64,000 bases of DNA from Paracoccus sp. R12_2 (GCF_017744015.1 NZ_JAGHRA010000006.1:62001-126000); one strand, 5' to 3'; counted from the first letter of the stretch, positions 1 through 8,100 are shown. Numbers and translations are program-made. Notes: generated by a model not told the origin, from the sequence alone.

Positions 1-251
1 ACGAGCAGTTCGAGCGCCCGGAACCGCCGCCCGCCGGCGGGGATCGTGTACATGCCGGTCTCGGTGCCGCTGTCGTCTAGCACCGGCCGCACGGTGATGG
101 AGCTGAGCAGCGTCCGCCGCGCGATGTCCTCCGCCAGTTCCTCGATCGACACGCCCGCCTTGACGTGGCGCACGTTCGACTGGCTGAGCATCAGCTTGTT
201 GAAGGGGATGTCGCGCGAGGCGCTGAGGGTGATTTTCTGTTGCTTGGTCAT
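1..251 (-). CDS. ParB/Srx-type N-terminal domain protein, 3' end outside the window
   Basis: About 83 residues are visible, starting at the ATG at 251. The segment IPFNKLMLSQSNVRHVKAG followed by SIEELAEDI and a later GGRRFRALE matches the start of plasmid- and island-borne ParB-like nuclease or partition proteins; the GGRR piece corresponds to the GERR motif of the ParB N-terminal fold. Such proteins bind DNA in partition or act as regulators or nucleases on mobile elements; which applies cannot be told from this fragment. The gene is preceded by a structured leader also present before the DUF932 gene. The start was chosen because a purine-rich CGGAGA lies just upstream of the ATG. Confidence 0.75.
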   Translation of the reverse strand, partial: MTKQQKITLSASRDIPFNKLMLSQSNVRHVKAGVSIEELAEDIARRTLLSSITVRPVLDDSGTETGMYTIPAGGRRFRALELL

Positions 252-338
252 CGGGATATCTCCGCGACGGGCCAGCCGGGAGCCACTCTCCCGACCTCCA
301 AACCCGTCACAGAAAACCCGGCACCCCTCTCACTCTTG
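252..338 (-). promoter_or_regulatory. Structured 5' leader, copy 1 (candidate cis-regulatory RNA)
   Basis: This leader precedes the ParB-like gene and closely matches the one before the DUF932 gene. Three blocks are identical in both copies: 12 bases at 319-330, 19 bases at 292-310 and 11 bases at 262-272. In the transcript, GACGGG (complement of 303-308) can pair with CCCGUC (complement of 266-271), placing a stem directly before the ribosome-binding site. Its occurrence before DNA-binding genes of a mobile element recalls the radC RNA motif class; that identification is an inference. Confidence 0.6.
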
Positions 339-352
339 AGGCACCGCAGAGA

Positions 353-382
353 TCATATGGACTTGCAAAGCAATCCATATGA
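353..382. promoter_or_regulatory. Palindromic operator of the toxin-antitoxin pair
   Basis: TCATATGGA (353-361) is matched by TCCATATGA (374-382), with inner arms TTGC (363-366) and GCAA (370-373); both arm pairs are perfect. It lies 40 bases before the antitoxin start and beside the divergent leader of the ParB-like gene. Xre-family antitoxins usually repress their own promoter by binding such dyads, so this is the likely operator. An AT-rich stretch at 383-400 may hold the -10 element. Confidence 0.65.
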
Positions 383-421
383 CCTTATATTATCAGTCAA
401 ACTAGGAAGGAGCGCCAACAC

Positions 422-811
422 ATGGAAAACGTTGTTCTGGAACGTCCTGCGCCGGATCGGCAGGGTGTCGCTCTTAAGGCCTTCGCCCGGATCGCGGACG
501 CCTGGTCGCTCACCTTACGTGAGGCGGCGGCACTGGCGGATATGTCGGACTCGACCTGGAAGCGGGCGAAGAAGCCTGATTTTGCTGGGGATTTGACGCG
601 GGACCAGATGCTGCGATTGAGCGCGCTGATCGGCCTTTACAAGTCGCTTGAGCTTTACTTCAACGAACCGATCTCGCGGGAGTGGGCGAAGCTGCCGAAC
701 CGGGGTCCGGAGTTCGACGGTGCGCGGCCCGTGGACGCGATGATCGAAGGGGGATTGCCCAAGATCCTGCGCGTGCGGGGCTATGTCGATGCACTGCGGG
801 GCGGGGTTTGA
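422..811 (+). CDS. Xre/MbcA/ParS-type antitoxin (DUF2384)
   Basis: This 129-residue protein neutralises and co-represses with the RES toxin encoded next to it. The N-terminal part has a helix-turn-helix region (LTLREAAALADMSDSTWKRA, about residues 33-52). The C-terminal part has the DUF2384 toxin-binding fold, seen as the LSALIGLYKSLELYF helix followed by a PISREWAKLPN-like loop and a PVDAMIEGG segment. A strong ribosome-binding site, AGGAAGGAG at 404-412, supports the ATG at 422. Its stop overlaps the toxin start, so translation is probably coupled. The palindrome upstream is the expected site of autoregulation. Confidence 0.88.
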   Translation: MENVVLERPAPDRQGVALKAFARIADAWSLTLREAAALADMSDSTWKRAKKPDFAGDLTRDQMLRLSALIGLYKSLELYFNEPISREWAKLPNRGPEFDGARPVDAMIEGGLPKILRVRGYVDALRGGV

Positions 812-1509
812 GGATTACGTCGGTCAATGACCGTGCTCTTGTCAGGCTGATTTCCGAGACCCATCACAAGCCCCCAGTGCTGCGGGGGCTGGTCGACAGT
901 GACGAGGAGGCCGCGGTTCTCGCCGAGATCGAAGGCGAGACCAGTGCTCGCCTGATCGCCGAAGCGCAGGGCAGCCCCGCGCTCGACCGTCGCGAACTGG
1001 CCTTCGCGCGGCGGTCTCATGACCTGACCCTTTACGGTCAGAGCCATATCAATGCGGCCTTCACCTATACGCGCCCCTCGGGCAACCGGTTCAACACCGG
1101 CGAGCGCGGCGCGTGGTACTGCGCTTGGGACATGCTGACGAGCGCGCAGGAAGTTGGGTTTCACCGGACCCGTGAATTGGGCTTCATCGGCCGCTACGAG
1201 GACGAGGCACGCTACGTGGAACTGCTGGGGGATTTCATCGGGGATTTCCCGGATCTGCACCCAGACCTGCACGGCGAGGCGCATGCGGCGCTCGATCCGG
1301 CCCCCGAGCGGGGTTACCCGGCCGGCCAGCGTCTCGCCGCCGACTTGAGGGCAGAGGGGCATCGTGGGCTGATCTACCCATCCGTGCGTCACCCGGGCGG
1401 GCGGTGCTTCGTCGCCTTCGATCCCGGTATCATCCAGAATGTCCGCCCGGGCGCGAGCTGGAAGCTGGTATGGCAAGGTGCACCCGAGTTCACGATCGAG
1501 GGGCTATAA
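808..1509 (+). CDS. RES-domain toxin (NAD+ phosphorylase/hydrolase family)
   Basis: RES toxins deplete NAD+ and arrest growth when the antitoxin is lost. The domain is recognised by the R-E-S landmarks: R in PSGNRFNTGERGAWYCA, E in the SAQEVGFHRTRE helix, and S in YPSVRHPGGRC near the C terminus. The chosen start is TTG at 808, overlapping the antitoxin stop as TTGA; this gives 233 residues, a usual length for the family, whereas the open frame extends back inside the antitoxin without conserved sequence. The pair probably stabilises the surrounding element. The rare start codon would keep toxin below antitoxin. Confidence 0.88.
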   Translation: MRITSVNDRALVRLISETHHKPPVLRGLVDSDEEAAVLAEIEGETSARLIAEAQGSPALDRRELAFARRSHDLTLYGQSHINAAFTYTRPSGNRFNTGERGAWYCAWDMLTSAQEVGFHRTRELGFIGRYEDEARYVELLGDFIGDFPDLHPDLHGEAHAALDPAPERGYPAGQRLAADLRAEGHRGLIYPSVRHPGGRCFVAFDPGIIQNVRPGASWKLVWQGAPEFTIEGL

Positions 1510-1520
1510 CGCCCCTCGAT
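1495..1520. terminator. Hairpin at the end of the RES toxin gene
   Basis: A 10-base perfect stem (ATCGAGGGGC, 1495-1504, with GCCCCTCGAT, 1511-1520) and a six-base loop span the toxin stop codon. It lies between the toxin and the convergent DUF932 gene and may end transcription from either side. There is no clear T-run, so intrinsic termination is uncertain. Confidence 0.45.
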
Positions 1521-1583
1521 ATCTTCATTCAGTGCTTGAGATTATCTCGATAGAGCATTGATACAAATGTATATTCAATAAAA

Positions 1584-2774
1584 TCAAGCTTTCTCCAACA
1601 ACACCTTCGCCTTGCCCTCCATCACCAGCCGCGCATCCTGCTGCGGCTTGGACCGGGCCACCGCCGTGATCCCTTGCACGAAGTCGAAGACGCTCTCGGG
1701 CGGGCGGCCTTCCTCGGCCAGCACCGTCTCGACGATCCGCCCGGTTTCAGCCTTCGAGAACCCGCGCTTGCGCAGGAAATCCTGACGGTCCTCGTCCGAC
1801 CGCGCGACGATCTTCTCCCGCGCCGCACGGATGCCGTCGATGAAGGGCGCGGGTGAGGATTCGGCAAAGCGGCTGAGCGCCGGGGCGGCCTCGTGGGTGA
1901 AGCGGGAGGCGGCGTATTTGGAGTGCCGGATGGTGATCTCCTGGAAGTCCTCGACGCCCCAGAGGTTGCGGTTCTGGCAGACCGCCCGCAGGTAGAAGCT
2001 GGCGATGCCGAGCGTCTTGGCGCCGACCTCGGAATTCCAGCAGTAGAACCCCCGGAAATAGAGGTCGGGCGAGCCGTCGGGCAGCAGGCCCGCTTCGATG
2101 GGGTTCAGGTCATCGACAAGGAACAGGAAAACGTCGCGGTCCGAGGCGTAGAGCGTCGTCGTCTCCTTCGTCACGTCCACGCGCGGATTGTAGATGCCGG
2201 TCGACCAGTCGAGCACGCCCGGCACCTTCCAGCGTGTGTCGCCCGTGCCGTTGCCCGCGATGCGCTGTACGGCGGAGACCAGTTCGTGGTCGTAGATGCG
2301 GCCGTAGTCGGGGCCGGTCACGGCGCGCAGCTCGGTGCGGCCGTTCGCGACTTCCATGGTCTTGATCTGCTCGGCCCGGTGGTTCGTCAGCCCGTACTGC
2401 AGGTTGATCCCCGCCAGCGGCGCGGGAAGTTGCCGCAAGTATGCTGCGGGCGCGCCGACGAGGCTCGAGAGCTGGCCGAAGGACCAATGCGTCGGCGCGA
2501 TCGGTTCGTCAGCGCCCGGCAGGACCAACCCCAGCTTTTCCGGATTGTCGCGATGCGCCTCGACTCGGATCGCCGCACTCTCCACCGTGCGCGTCCGGCT
2601 CCGCTCCGCCCGGCCTTTTACGGATGAAAAGAGATCGTCGAGCGACAGGTACCTCTCGTCGTCGGGCCGCGAGAACCACTCGGACGACACGCGATCCACG
2701 TTCGTGCCGCGCGACACATCCACCTTGTAGCCGCCGCTGATGTCACGCCCGGCATCGATAATCTCGGTATTCAT
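1584..2774 (-). CDS. DUF932 domain protein (phage/plasmid-like TIGR03299 type)
   Basis: The 396-residue protein belongs to the DUF932 group, widespread on plasmids, prophages and integrative elements; its biochemical role is unknown. Recognisable parts are the GRTELRAVTGPDYGRIYDHE segment near residues 147-166, SDRDVFLFLVDD near 211-222, and FRGFYCWNSEVGAKTLGIAS near 241-260. It follows the integrase on the same strand, 89 bases downstream, and that gap is filled by the second copy of the leader seen before the ParB-like gene. The shared leader suggests both are controlled together, apart from the integrase. Confidence 0.75.
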   Translation of the reverse strand: MNTEIIDAGRDISGGYKVDVSRGTNVDRVSSEWFSRPDDERYLSLDDLFSSVKGRAERSRTRTVESAAIRVEAHRDNPEKLGLVLPGADEPIAPTHWSFGQLSSLVGAPAAYLRQLPAPLAGINLQYGLTNHRAEQIKTMEVANGRTELRAVTGPDYGRIYDHELVSAVQRIAGNGTGDTRWKVPGVLDWSTGIYNPRVDVTKETTTLYASDRDVFLFLVDDLNPIEAGLLPDGSPDLYFRGFYCWNSEVGAKTLGIASFYLRAVCQNRNLWGVEDFQEITIRHSKYAASRFTHEAAPALSRFAESSPAPFIDGIRAAREKIVARSDEDRQDFLRKRGFSKAETGRIVETVLAEEGRPPESVFDFVQGITAVARSKPQQDARLVMEGKAKVLLEKA

Positions 2775-2860
2775 GGGTTTTCTCCCGCGACGGGCGGCCG
2801 AAAGCCTCTCTCTCGACCTCCAAACCCGTCACGGGCCGGGACGGCACCCCTCTGACTCTC
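2775..2860 (-). promoter_or_regulatory. Structured 5' leader, copy 2 (candidate cis-regulatory RNA)
   Basis: Second copy of the leader, before the DUF932 gene. Identical blocks are 2842-2853, 2814-2832 and 2785-2795. In the transcript GACGGG (complement of 2825-2830) pairs with CCCGUC (complement of 2789-2794), enclosing a small GGC/GCC hairpin. GGGUUU in the leader could also pair with AAACCC just before the start codon, giving two mutually exclusive folds around the ribosome-binding site. Confidence 0.6.
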
Positions 2861-2863
2861 GGA

Positions 2864-3952
2864 TCACTCGGCTGCGCGGGTCTCGAGTGGGGAAGGGGCG
2901 CGCGACGCGGCGAGCCGGTGCAGCGTTTCCGGGCGGATATGCGTGTACCGGCGCAGCATTTTCCAATCCTTGTGGCCGGTGACCAGCGAGACTTGTTCGA
3001 TCGCGAAGCCGGCCTCGAACAGGCGGCTTGTGCCCTCATGGCGTAGATCGTGGAAATGCAGGTCCTTCACGCTGACCTCGACGCAGGCGCGCCGGAAGGC
3101 CGTTCCGACCGATTTCGAGTTGTAGGGAAAGATCCGGCCCCTTGCGCGCCCGAGTTCCTTGGCCTGTTCCGTGACCAATGCCCAGGCATCGAACCCCGTG
3201 GCGGCGAAGAGCGGGATCCGCTGGTCGTTCCCGGTCTTGTTGCGCGGGTCCTTCCTATCGCGGATCATGAGCATCCGGCGGTCGACGTCGAGATCGGTCC
3301 ATGCGACGCGGCAGATCTCATCGAGCCGCATCGCCGTGGCCACCGCGAACTTCACGATCCGTGTCATCGGCAGGGTCAGGCGTTCGTTGTCATCGAAGCA
3401 ACGGAAGAGGCGGTTCAGCTCGTCCGTGGTGGGGCGACGATCCCGCTCTTTGCCCTTGCCGATCAGGCCGAGACGCTTGAGCGCGACGCGCGCCAGATCG
3501 ACGGGTTCTGGAGAGATATCGAGTCCGTGCACGGCCGCCGCATGGGTGATGATCATCTTGATCACGCCGATATCGATCCCGAGAGTCACCGGTCCCGCGC
3601 CTTGCTCCGCGCGCATCTTGCCGTAGTCGATCAGCTTTTGCCGGTCGAGGTGCCCGATCTTCTCCTTGCCGAGATCGCGCTTGAGCGTCGTGAGCGTGGC
3701 GGCCTTGCTGCGACGCGGCGGTTTCCCTACCTCGCACATATCGGTTATATGAAGGTCGATGAGGTCGCCAAAGGTCTGGAGGCGGGAAACGGACGACTTG
3801 TTCGGCGCCAGCCCCTGATCGACCCGGGTCTCCGCTTGGCGGGCCCAACGATGGGCGTCGTCGCGGCGGAGGAACGTCTCGCTCGCGTAGCGGCCCTTTC
3901 GTCTGATCTGGACCCGGTATGCACCGGAGGGGAGCTTGGTGATGGAGGCCAT
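2864..3952 (-). CDS. Tyrosine recombinase/integrase, dusA-associated
   Basis: This 362-residue integrase catalyses site-specific insertion and excision of the element. The N-terminal arm-binding and SAM-like parts occupy about residues 1-165. The catalytic domain has the full set of active-site residues: R209 (TAMRLDEI), K234 (RDRKDPRN), H301 and R304 (HDLRH), H327 (TGHKDW) and Y336 (RRYTHI). The ATG at 3952 gives MASITKLPSGAYRVQIRRKG, the common N terminus; the frame stays open 36 codons further but that part is unlike family members. Position beside dusA indicates that dusA is its target. Confidence 0.92.
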   Translation of the reverse strand: MASITKLPSGAYRVQIRRKGRYASETFLRRDDAHRWARQAETRVDQGLAPNKSSVSRLQTFGDLIDLHITDMCEVGKPPRRSKAATLTTLKRDLGKEKIGHLDRQKLIDYGKMRAEQGAGPVTLGIDIGVIKMIITHAAAVHGLDISPEPVDLARVALKRLGLIGKGKERDRRPTTDELNRLFRCFDDNERLTLPMTRIVKFAVATAMRLDEICRVAWTDLDVDRRMLMIRDRKDPRNKTGNDQRIPLFAATGFDAWALVTEQAKELGRARGRIFPYNSKSVGTAFRRACVEVSVKDLHFHDLRHEGTSRLFEAGFAIEQVSLVTGHKDWKMLRRYTHIRPETLHRLAASRAPSPLETRAAE

Positions 3953-4065
3953 TTTCGTGTGCGCTGTGTGTGCAATGAGTCGTCGTAGAGGGGCAAATTC
4001 GGGGATATTGGGGCGTATTCCAGCGTAGCAGCATCCGCCGCCAACAGTTTGAAGATACACAAAAA

Positions 4066-5043
4066 ATGCAAATAAATCAACATGCTAGATTGTCCACGGC
4101 CCCTATGATGGACTGGACGGATCGGCATTGCCGGTCCTTTCACAGGCTGATGTCGCGTCATGCGTTGCTTTACACCGAGATGGTGACCGCACCTGCGATC
4201 ATCCACGGGGATCGCGCGCGTTTGCTGGACCATGATGCGGGCGAGCATCCTGTGGCCTTGCAGATCGGCGGCTCGGATCCGGCAGAGCTTCGGCAGGCGA
4301 CGCGGATCGCCGGTGAATGGGGCTATGATGAGATCAATCTGAATGTGGGCTGTCCCAGCGATCGGGTGCAGTCGGGCTGTTTCGGGGCCGTGCTGATGAA
4401 GCAGCCGGATCTGGTCGTCGATTGCGTGTCGGCGATGCTGGAGGTCAGCCCGGTCGAAGTCACTGTCAAATGCCGCATCGGCGTTGACGATCAGGACCCT
4501 GCGACGGTACTTCCCGACTTCATCTCGCGGCTGCGCGCGGCTGGGATCCGCCGTATCGCGATACATGCCCGCAAGGCGTGGCTGCAGGGCCTCAGCCCGC
4601 GCGAGAACCGCGATGTGCCGCCTCTGGATTACCCGCTGGTTCATGCGATGAAGGATGCGTTGCCCGATCTTCATCTCTCGGTGAATGGTGGCATCACCAG
4701 CCTGGACGAGGTTCGCGACCATCTTGAGATCATGGATGGGGTGATGGTCGGTCGTGCCGCCTATCATCAGCCATGGGAAGTGCTGGGCAAGGCCGATACG
4801 CTGTGGGGGGCGCCGCCGCCGTTCGGGTCGGCCGCCGAGGTCGCCCTTGCGATGCGGCCCAGGATCGAGACACATCTGCGTACCGGCGGCCGGATGCACC
4901 AGATCACCCGACACATGCTGGGACTGTTTCACGGCCAGCCGGGCGCGCGCGGATGGAAGCGGACCCTGTCCGAAGGCGCAAGCGCCGGCGGGATCGAGGT
5001 TTATGACGCGGCCCTGTCGCAGGTGACGCGGCTTGCGGCGTGA
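4066..5043 (+). CDS. dusA: tRNA-dihydrouridine(20/20a) synthase DusA
   Basis: DusA reduces uridine to dihydrouridine in the tRNA D-loop using FMN and NADPH. The 325-residue protein has the FMN-binding start APMMDWTDRHCR (12-23), NVGCPSDRVQSGCFGA with catalytic Cys105, the HARKAWLQGLSP segment and the late GGR and HM motifs. The first eleven residues and the AT-rich upstream DNA differ from the high-GC surroundings and probably come from the inserted element, which would supply a new start codon and promoter. No strong ribosome-binding site is visible. The rest of the gene looks intact. Confidence 0.93.
   Translation: MQINQHARLSTAPMMDWTDRHCRSFHRLMSRHALLYTEMVTAPAIIHGDRARLLDHDAGEHPVALQIGGSDPAELRQATRIAGEWGYDEINLNVGCPSDRVQSGCFGAVLMKQPDLVVDCVSAMLEVSPVEVTVKCRIGVDDQDPATVLPDFISRLRAAGIRRIAIHARKAWLQGLSPRENRDVPPLDYPLVHAMKDALPDLHLSVNGGITSLDEVRDHLEIMDGVMVGRAAYHQPWEVLGKADTLWGAPPPFGSAAEVALAMRPRIETHLRTGGRMHQITRHMLGLFHGQPGARGWKRTLSEGASAGGIEVYDAALSQVTRLAA
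4098..4122. other. Candidate attachment-site core at the 5' end of dusA
   Basis: The DNA coding for the conserved APMMDWTD segment (about 4098-4122) is where dusA-directed integrases are known to recombine. The crossover is placed here because element-like AT-rich DNA stops immediately upstream while dusA coding is conserved downstream. The partner copy at the other end of the element is outside the window, so the exact core is unproven. Confidence 0.5.
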
Positions 5044-5091
5044 TCAGGTTCGCTCTGGTCACAAGACCGGCATCGCGCTAGTGGCTGCGCC

Positions 5092-5901
5092 ATGAGTGAT
5101 CTGATCCTTCCCACCCTGACGCTGCTGGTCACCGGTGCGTTCGCGGGCATTCTTGCCGGGCTTCTTGGCGTCGGCGGCGGCATCGTGCTGGTGCCGGCGT
5201 TCCTGTTCGTCTTCACGCAGGCCGGTTTCGGCGGCCCGGATGTCATGCAGTTGTGTCTGGCCACGTCGCTGGCCACGATCATCGTGACCTCGCTTCGTTC
5301 GGTCATGGCCCATCATCGCAAGGCGGCTGTGGATTGGCAGATCCTGAAGGGCTGGGCGCCGGGGATCGGGCTTGGGGCGCTGGTCGGTGTGCTGACGGTG
5401 GGCGCGCTGCGGACCGCGACACTGCAGGTGATCTTCGCCGTGCTTGTGGTGGTCATCGCCAGCTACATGGCGATCTCTCGGTCGCATTGGCGGCTGTCGG
5501 ACCAGATGCCCGCGGGCTGGCGCCGGATCACGATCTCGCCGTTCATCGGATTCTTCTCGGTTCTGCTGGGGATCGGCGGTGGCAGTATCGGCGTGCCGCT
5601 GATGACCCTGCATGGCCGCCCGATCCATCGCGCCGTCGCGACCTCTGCGGGGTTCGGCGTGCTGATCGCCGTGCCTTCGGTGTCGGCGTTTCTGTTGCTG
5701 CCGGTCACGAATGCGCCGCCCTGGACGGTCGGGTCCGTCAATCTTCCGGCGTTTCTGGTCACGATCTGCATGACGCTGATCACCGCACCGATGGGCGCTG
5801 CGCTGGCCCATCGCACCGATGCGGCGCGGCTGAAGCGCTATTTCGCGATCTTCCTGTTCCTGGTCGCGCTGAACATGCTGCGCAAGGCGCTGATGGGCTG
5901 A
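5092..5901 (+). CDS. TauE/SafE family sulfite-type anion exporter or permease
   Basis: A 269-residue inner-membrane protein with about eight hydrophobic segments. It has the two internally similar TauE/SafE signatures: GILAGLLGVGGGIVLVPAF near residues 19-37 and FFSVLLGIGGGSIGVPLMTL near 161-180. Members export small sulfonate or sulfite-like anions; the substrate here is not indicated by neighbours. It starts 48 bases after dusA in the same direction and may be co-transcribed. It converges on mazG, with only 16 bases between the two stops. Confidence 0.88.
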   Translation: MSDLILPTLTLLVTGAFAGILAGLLGVGGGIVLVPAFLFVFTQAGFGGPDVMQLCLATSLATIIVTSLRSVMAHHRKAAVDWQILKGWAPGIGLGALVGVLTVGALRTATLQVIFAVLVVVIASYMAISRSHWRLSDQMPAGWRRITISPFIGFFSVLLGIGGGSIGVPLMTLHGRPIHRAVATSAGFGVLIAVPSVSAFLLLPVTNAPPWTVGSVNLPAFLVTICMTLITAPMGAALAHRTDAARLKRYFAIFLFLVALNMLRKALMG

Positions 5902-5917
5902 GATTGGACGTTGCAGG

Positions 5918-6733
5918 CTATTCGGCGGCCTTTTCCGCGGCCTTGGCACGATCCCACAGCCGGTCCATCTCGGCCAGGTCGCTGTCTTCGGGGCGGCGGC
6001 CCTCGGCCGCCAGCGCGGCCTCGATGGCCTGAAACCGGCGGGTGAACTTCGCATTCGCGCGCCGCAGCGCCAGTTCGGGGTCGATCTTCAGATGCCGGGC
6101 CAGATTGGCCATCACGAACATCAGATCGCCAAATTCCTCTTCCATGGCGTCCGGGCCAAGCTGGTCGCGCGCCTCGACCATCTCGGCGGTCTCTTCGGTG
6201 ATCTTGTCCAGAACGTCGTCCGCACCCGGCCAGTCAAATCCCACCCGGGCCGCGCGGTTCTGCAGCTTGATCGCGCGCGTCAGCGCCGGCAGTCCCAGCG
6301 CAACGCCGTCCAGCGTGCCGCGTTCGGCCTTCCCCGCACGTTCGACCGCCTTGATCGCCTCCCAATCGCGGACCTGCTGTTCTGCCGACTTGTCGCGGGA
6401 TTCGTCGCCGAACACATGCGGATGGCGGAAGATCAGCTTGTCGGAAATCGCCGCGGCACAGTCGGCGAAATCGAACATCCGGGCCTCGCGCGCCATCTGG
6501 GCGTGGAAGACCACCTGCAACAGCAGATCGCCCAGTTCACCGGGCAGCTCGTCCCATGCACGGCGCTGGATCGCGTCTTCGACCTCGTGCGCTTCCTCGA
6601 TCGTATAGGGCGCGATCGACGCGAAATCCTGTTCGATATCCCACGGGCAGCCCGTCGCGGGATCGCGCAGCGCGGCCATGATGTCGATCAGCCGGCTGAT
6701 TTCGGCTGCCGGATCGCGGGTCGGATTGGTCAT
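5918..6733 (-). CDS. mazG: Nucleoside triphosphate pyrophosphohydrolase MazG
   Basis: MazG hydrolyses (d)NTPs to monophosphate and pyrophosphate, cleaning damaged nucleotides. The 271-residue protein has two MazG domains. The first has the metal-binding EEAHEVEDAI helix (46-55) and GELGDLL (65-71); the second has a weaker EETAEMVEA and EEEFGDLMF. The opening segment LRDPATGCPWDIEQ (22-35) is the family hallmark. It is transcribed away from the M20 amidohydrolase gene across a 64-base divergent gap. Confidence 0.93.
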   Translation of the reverse strand: MTNPTRDPAAEISRLIDIMAALRDPATGCPWDIEQDFASIAPYTIEEAHEVEDAIQRRAWDELPGELGDLLLQVVFHAQMAREARMFDFADCAAAISDKLIFRHPHVFGDESRDKSAEQQVRDWEAIKAVERAGKAERGTLDGVALGLPALTRAIKLQNRAARVGFDWPGADDVLDKITEETAEMVEARDQLGPDAMEEEFGDLMFVMANLARHLKIDPELALRRANAKFTRRFQAIEAALAAEGRRPEDSDLAEMDRLWDRAKAAEKAAE

Positions 6734-6797
6734 TGCAACTTCCCCGTGCAGGGTTCAGATGCAGAACCGAGTGCCACAGCCCGAGGCCCGAGTCCAC

Positions 6798-7964
6798 ATG
6801 CCCGTCCTGAACCGAATCGCCGATTTCGCCGACGACATGACCGCTTGGCGCCGCCATCTGCACCAGCATCCCGAGCTGGGATTCGAGTGTCATCGGACGG
6901 CGGCCTTCGTGGCAGACCGGCTTCGCGATTTCGGCGTGGACGAGATCCACGAAGGGATCGGCCGGACCGGGATCGTCGCGATCGTGCAGGGGCAGGGCGA
7001 CGGCCCGACCATCGGGCTGCGCGCTGACATGGATGCCCTGCCGCTGGAGGAAACAAGCGGGGCGGAGTGGACCTCGACCGTGCCGGGCCGGATGCATGCC
7101 TGCGGGCATGACGGGCATACGACGATGCTTCTGGGGGCGGCGAGATACCTGTCCGAGACGCGCAATTTCGCCGGTAGTGTGGCCCTGATCTTTCAGCCTG
7201 CGGAGGAAGATGGCGGCGGCGGTGACGCGATGGTCCGTGACGGCATGATGGAGCGTTTCGGCATCACGCGCGTCTTTGCGATGCACAACAATCCGGGCCA
7301 GCCAACCGGCAGTTTCCGAACGACTCCGGGGCCGATCATGGCGGCTGTCGACGGGTTCGAGATCCATGTCACGGGTCGCGGGGGACACGGCGCCATGCCG
7401 CATCTGACAGCCGATCCGATCGTGGCGACGGTGTCGATCGTCAGCGCGATTCAGACCATTTCCAGCCGCAATCACTATGCGCTGGACGACCTGGCGCTGT
7501 CGGTCACGCAGATCCACACCGGCAGCGCCGACAATATCGTGCCGGATACCGCTTGGATCTGCGGCACGGTCCGCACCTTCGATCCCGAGGTGCGCGACAT
7601 GGTTCGCCGCCGGATGACGCAGATCTGTGCGGGGCAGGGGACGGCCTATTACGTGACCGCGCGGCTTGACTGGCTTGAAGGCTATCCCGCGACGGTCAAC
7701 GATCCCGAACAGACCGCATTCGCTGCACAGGTCGCGCGCGAGATCGCCGGCGAGGCGCTGGTCTGCGACGATGCCGGACGAGAGATGGGTGCCGAGGATT
7801 TCAGTTTCATGCTGAATGCACGACCCGGTTGCTATCTGTTCCTGGGGCAGGGCGATGGGCCGGGGGTTCACAACCCCGGTTACGATTTCAACGACGAGAT
7901 CGCGCCAGTCGGGGCCAGTTTCCTTGCCCGCCTTGTCGAACGCGCGCAGCCGGTGGACCGCTAG
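6798..7964 (+). CDS. M20 family amidohydrolase/peptidase (hippurate-hydrolase-like)
   Basis: A 388-residue zinc hydrolase that cleaves N-acyl or N-carbamoyl amino acids; the exact substrate is not evident. Metal ligands lie in MHACGHDGH (99-107), in the PAEED segment (134-138) and in the late GAEDFSFML motif. A dimerisation (lid) domain sits in the middle, starting around GHGAMPH. The ATG at 6798 gives MPVLNRIADFADDM, the usual N terminus; the longer frame runs into mazG. There is no signal peptide, so it acts in the cytoplasm. Confidence 0.87.
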   Translation: MPVLNRIADFADDMTAWRRHLHQHPELGFECHRTAAFVADRLRDFGVDEIHEGIGRTGIVAIVQGQGDGPTIGLRADMDALPLEETSGAEWTSTVPGRMHACGHDGHTTMLLGAARYLSETRNFAGSVALIFQPAEEDGGGGDAMVRDGMMERFGITRVFAMHNNPGQPTGSFRTTPGPIMAAVDGFEIHVTGRGGHGAMPHLTADPIVATVSIVSAIQTISSRNHYALDDLALSVTQIHTGSADNIVPDTAWICGTVRTFDPEVRDMVRRRMTQICAGQGTAYYVTARLDWLEGYPATVNDPEQTAFAAQVAREIAGEALVCDDAGREMGAEDFSFMLNARPGCYLFLGQGDGPGVHNPGYDFNDEIAPVGASFLARLVERAQPVDR

Positions 7965-8100
7965 TCCCGTTCACGAACCCGTTTCTGCATCTTGCAGGAT
8001 GTCGTGTCCGGCCTTTCTTGCCAATGATCGGCGGCGCGGATAGGTTGCGCGCCAATTCGAGGGGCCGGTTTCTCCGGTCCGGACACCGAAAGGAAGATTG

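Larger units (their letters stand above)
1..4122. mobile_element. One end of an integrative element inserted at the 5' end of dusA
   Basis: Accessory genes run from the window start to the integrase, whose start codon faces dusA 114 bases away. The group contains a ParB-like protein, an Xre/RES toxin-antitoxin pair, a DUF932 protein and a tyrosine recombinase, all typical cargo of integrative elements in alphaproteobacteria. From the TauE gene onward the window is ordinary core genome. The dusA 5' end is an established integration target for a family of tyrosine recombinases. The left end is outside the window, so size and mobility cannot be judged. No conjugation genes are visible. The boundary at about 4122 is inferred from the conserved start of DusA. 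Confidence 0.7.

Noticed and set aside
46..596. Plus-strand frames at the window start
   Set aside because: They oppose the ParB-like gene or overlap the palindromic operator and antitoxin and have no domain.
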